Assembly: GCF_041242975.1 (NCBI RefSeq)
Contig: NZ_CP162488.1
Coordinates: forward strand, 1,540,001-1,604,000
From: Xanthomonas sp. DAR 35659
Lineage (GTDB): Bacteria > Pseudomonadota > Gammaproteobacteria > Xanthomonadales > Xanthomonadaceae
Direction: 5' to 3'
Length of the DNA: 64,000 bases
Under the pieces are notes generated by a model. That model was given only the letters and a program-made list of their open reading frames with translations. It ran no database searches and was not told the origin of the DNA. The position numbers were made by a program, and so were the translations under genes. Shown piece by piece: positions 62,712-64,000 of this stretch (position 1 is its first letter; every line of letters begins with the position of its first letter).

Positions 62712-63101
62712 ATGGCTGCGAAAATGAGTGCTAAATTCATCGCTGTCGTCGGTGCTTTGCTAATTTCGGTCATCGCAACAATGGCGAAAGGAGAGCCTCT
62801 TGCACCTGCTCCAAAATGCCAGGAGGGGGGAATAGTCCGAGCTATCGATCAGTCTTATCAGGACTTTTCTACGTTCTTGTCCAAGGTGTCTGCGCAGCCT
62901 GAAAGTAAGCCGATGAGGGAATTTTTAAGGAAGATAGAGAGTTACCAGGTGATCGCTGTTTTGGAGCGGGATAACTATACGGTTAAGTTCTTGCCGTACA
63001 ATTACCCTGGTGGGACTATAAAGGGTGCTGGTGCTAAGTATTCGGTCAATAAATGCACTTTTCGGATCGAGGATATTCAGGGGCGAGCACCGCTGGAGTA
63101 G
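62712..63101 (+). CDS. Small exported protein (family A, copy 2)
   Basis: A 129-residue protein with a signal-like N-terminus (about 8-27, FIAVVGALLISVIATMAKG) and a mature part that aligns with the product of 58890-59258: SYQDFS versus AYRDFS, YTVKFLPYNYPGGTIKGAGA versus YVVEFLPKPYKGQTLRGGGV, and RIEDI versus VIDIV at the end. It has two cysteines (PKCQEG and NKCTFR) that the other copy lacks at those places. GGAGGAAG precedes the ATG at 62712. A run of six G (62825-62830) is in the gene. Probably a duplicated, possibly orphan, immunity gene. Confidence 0.65.
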   Translation: MAAKMSAKFIAVVGALLISVIATMAKGEPLAPAPKCQEGGIVRAIDQSYQDFSTFLSKVSAQPESKPMREFLRKIESYQVIAVLERDNYTVKFLPYNYPGGTIKGAGAKYSVNKCTFRIEDIQGRAPLE

Positions 63102-63174
63102 CTACAAGCCATCCTCTGAACGCGTTGGGGGACCTCGCTGACCTACGACGCGATCAACAGTATGAGCTTCAGCC

Positions 63175-63794
63175 GTGGTAGAAGTATTGATGGAATTCGG
63201 TATGCCTATTGGTGCGTTAATGACTGCTTCGATTAATCTGGCGGGAAAGTCGTTTGATGAGTTGATGGGCTTGTTCTTTTGTGAAGTAATAGATGACGAC
63301 GATTTCTATGATGTGGTCGCTGCTGAGCTGGCAAATGATTATCGGCATGCATTGGAGGCGATGTTGGATGTTCTCTCCAGTAAACGTTTGCGTGCCGGGA
63401 TCTGCGGCTTGGGAATGGCCTCCTCTGCTGATAGTGGGTTGGTGATCAAAAAGTTTCTTCATCATGATGATGCACTAGTTGTCGCTGCTGCTATTGATGG
63501 GCTGAGATGGATCGGTTCACTGGAGTGGCCGATCATTTCCTCACAGCTCAATCATCCTTCCCCCTATGTCAGGGGGCAGCTCTCAGGTACGCGAAAAGTG
63601 CTCTTGGTAAGGGCGCGCTTTCGCTGTTGCTGGCTAGTCTAGATGACGAAGACTCAATTGTTCGAGAAAACGCAATCGACGAACTGGATGGGCTTATATC
63701 CGTTGATAATTCTTATCTGGTAGCGCCTTATCTCGATGATCCGGCTGCGCATGTCAGGCAGGCAGCCCAAGCGCTGTTTGATTCACTTCGATAG
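63175..63794 (+). pseudogene. HEAT-repeat protein gene broken by a one-base frameshift
   Basis: Frame 1 (63175-63642) encodes helical-repeat sequence ending in SSQLNHPSPYVRG, then nonsense. Frame 3 resumes as AALRYAKSALGKGALSLLLA, DDEDSIVRENAIDELDG and DPAAHVRQAAQALFDSLR, up to 63794. The joint is at 63572-63576, a run of five G; one more G would restore a single protein of about 200 residues with HEAT/armadillo-type repeats. Such proteins are common among immunity genes of toxin islands. The start is uncertain (GTG 63175, ATG 63190 or 63202). It may be decayed, phase-variable or a sequencing error. Confidence 0.7.
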
Positions 63795-63960
63795 GCTGCT
63801 TCTACACCTGGCCGGCGCCATGATCGAGCCCGACTCAGAGCAACGCAGGTAATGTAGTTCACCGTCACTCTTACCATCCCAACATGCTCTGCCGCATGAT
63901 GTAAGGCCGGCCGCGCTCTTCCTTGCGCGGCATCCATCCTTCCCTGCGCCGGAGCCACTC

Positions 63961-64000
63961 ATGCACGAACGCCGCCACTTCCTGAAGACTGCCGCTTTCG
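63961..64000 (+). CDS. Start of a Tat-exported protein (cut by window end)
   Basis: The last 40 bases encode MHERRHFLKTAAF, with GGAG six bases before the ATG. ERRHFLK is a good twin-arginine signal ((S/T)RRxFLK), so the product is folded before export and often binds a cofactor. GC content is again high, so the island has ended. Too short for a family call. Confidence 0.6.
   Translation, partial: MHERRHFLKTAAF

Noticed and set aside
63128..63165. Possible short RHS fragment (reads LTYDAINSM)
   Set aside because: Only about 12 codons resemble a YD repeat, too little to support a call.

Overview
The window is a chromosomal segment of a high-GC gammaproteobacterium, almost certainly a xanthomonad (Xanthomonas or a close relative). 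Three things point there: codon use, the pil-chp chemosensory cluster next to gshB and tonB, and short palindromic repeats of a kind familiar from Xanthomonas intergenic DNA. This is an inference from sequence character and gene content; no search was run.

Layout. 1-3000: a TetR-type repressor divergent from a TonB-dependent receptor with a Fur-like box between them. 3480-7813: a small secreted protein, RecQ, a membrane protein and Dps, all on the minus strand. 7908-12095: the RNA helicase HrpA, which carries an in-frame copy of an intergenic palindromic repeat. 12468-18083: a CLC channel with CBS domains, a small exported protein, a LytS/LytTR-type two-component pair and a membrane acyltransferase. 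18272-21486 (minus): a complete pqqABCDE operon for PQQ synthesis. 21742-34745: RelA, a TPR-like membrane protein, a two-domain glycosyltransferase, PBP1B (mrcB), a lipoprotein, YoaA, TsaB and an ADP-ribosylglycohydrolase. 34803-40275 (minus): an Oar-like TonB-dependent receptor, TonB and glutathione synthetase, with three tandem 142-bp repeats between receptor and tonB.

40519-53568 is the Pil-Chp chemosensory operon that controls type IV pilus twitching: pilG, pilH, pilI, pilJ, a very large chpA, a CheB-like protein and chpC. No methyltransferase (pilK) is present, and the CheB-like protein has lost its catalytic residues, so the receptor-adaptation arm looks dismantled.

From about 53.6 kb to 63.8 kb the DNA is less GC-rich and behaves like an accessory polymorphic-toxin island. 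It holds an exported RHS-repeat protein whose DUF4329-like C-terminal tip is cut off by a run of nine G, a decayed second RHS tip, two pairs of paralogous small exported proteins that are good candidates for immunity factors, a lipoprotein, a frameshifted HEAT-repeat gene and an intact IS630-family element. Long G runs recur here, which suggests either contingency (phase-variable) loci or assembly error. The window ends inside the signal peptide of a Tat-exported protein.
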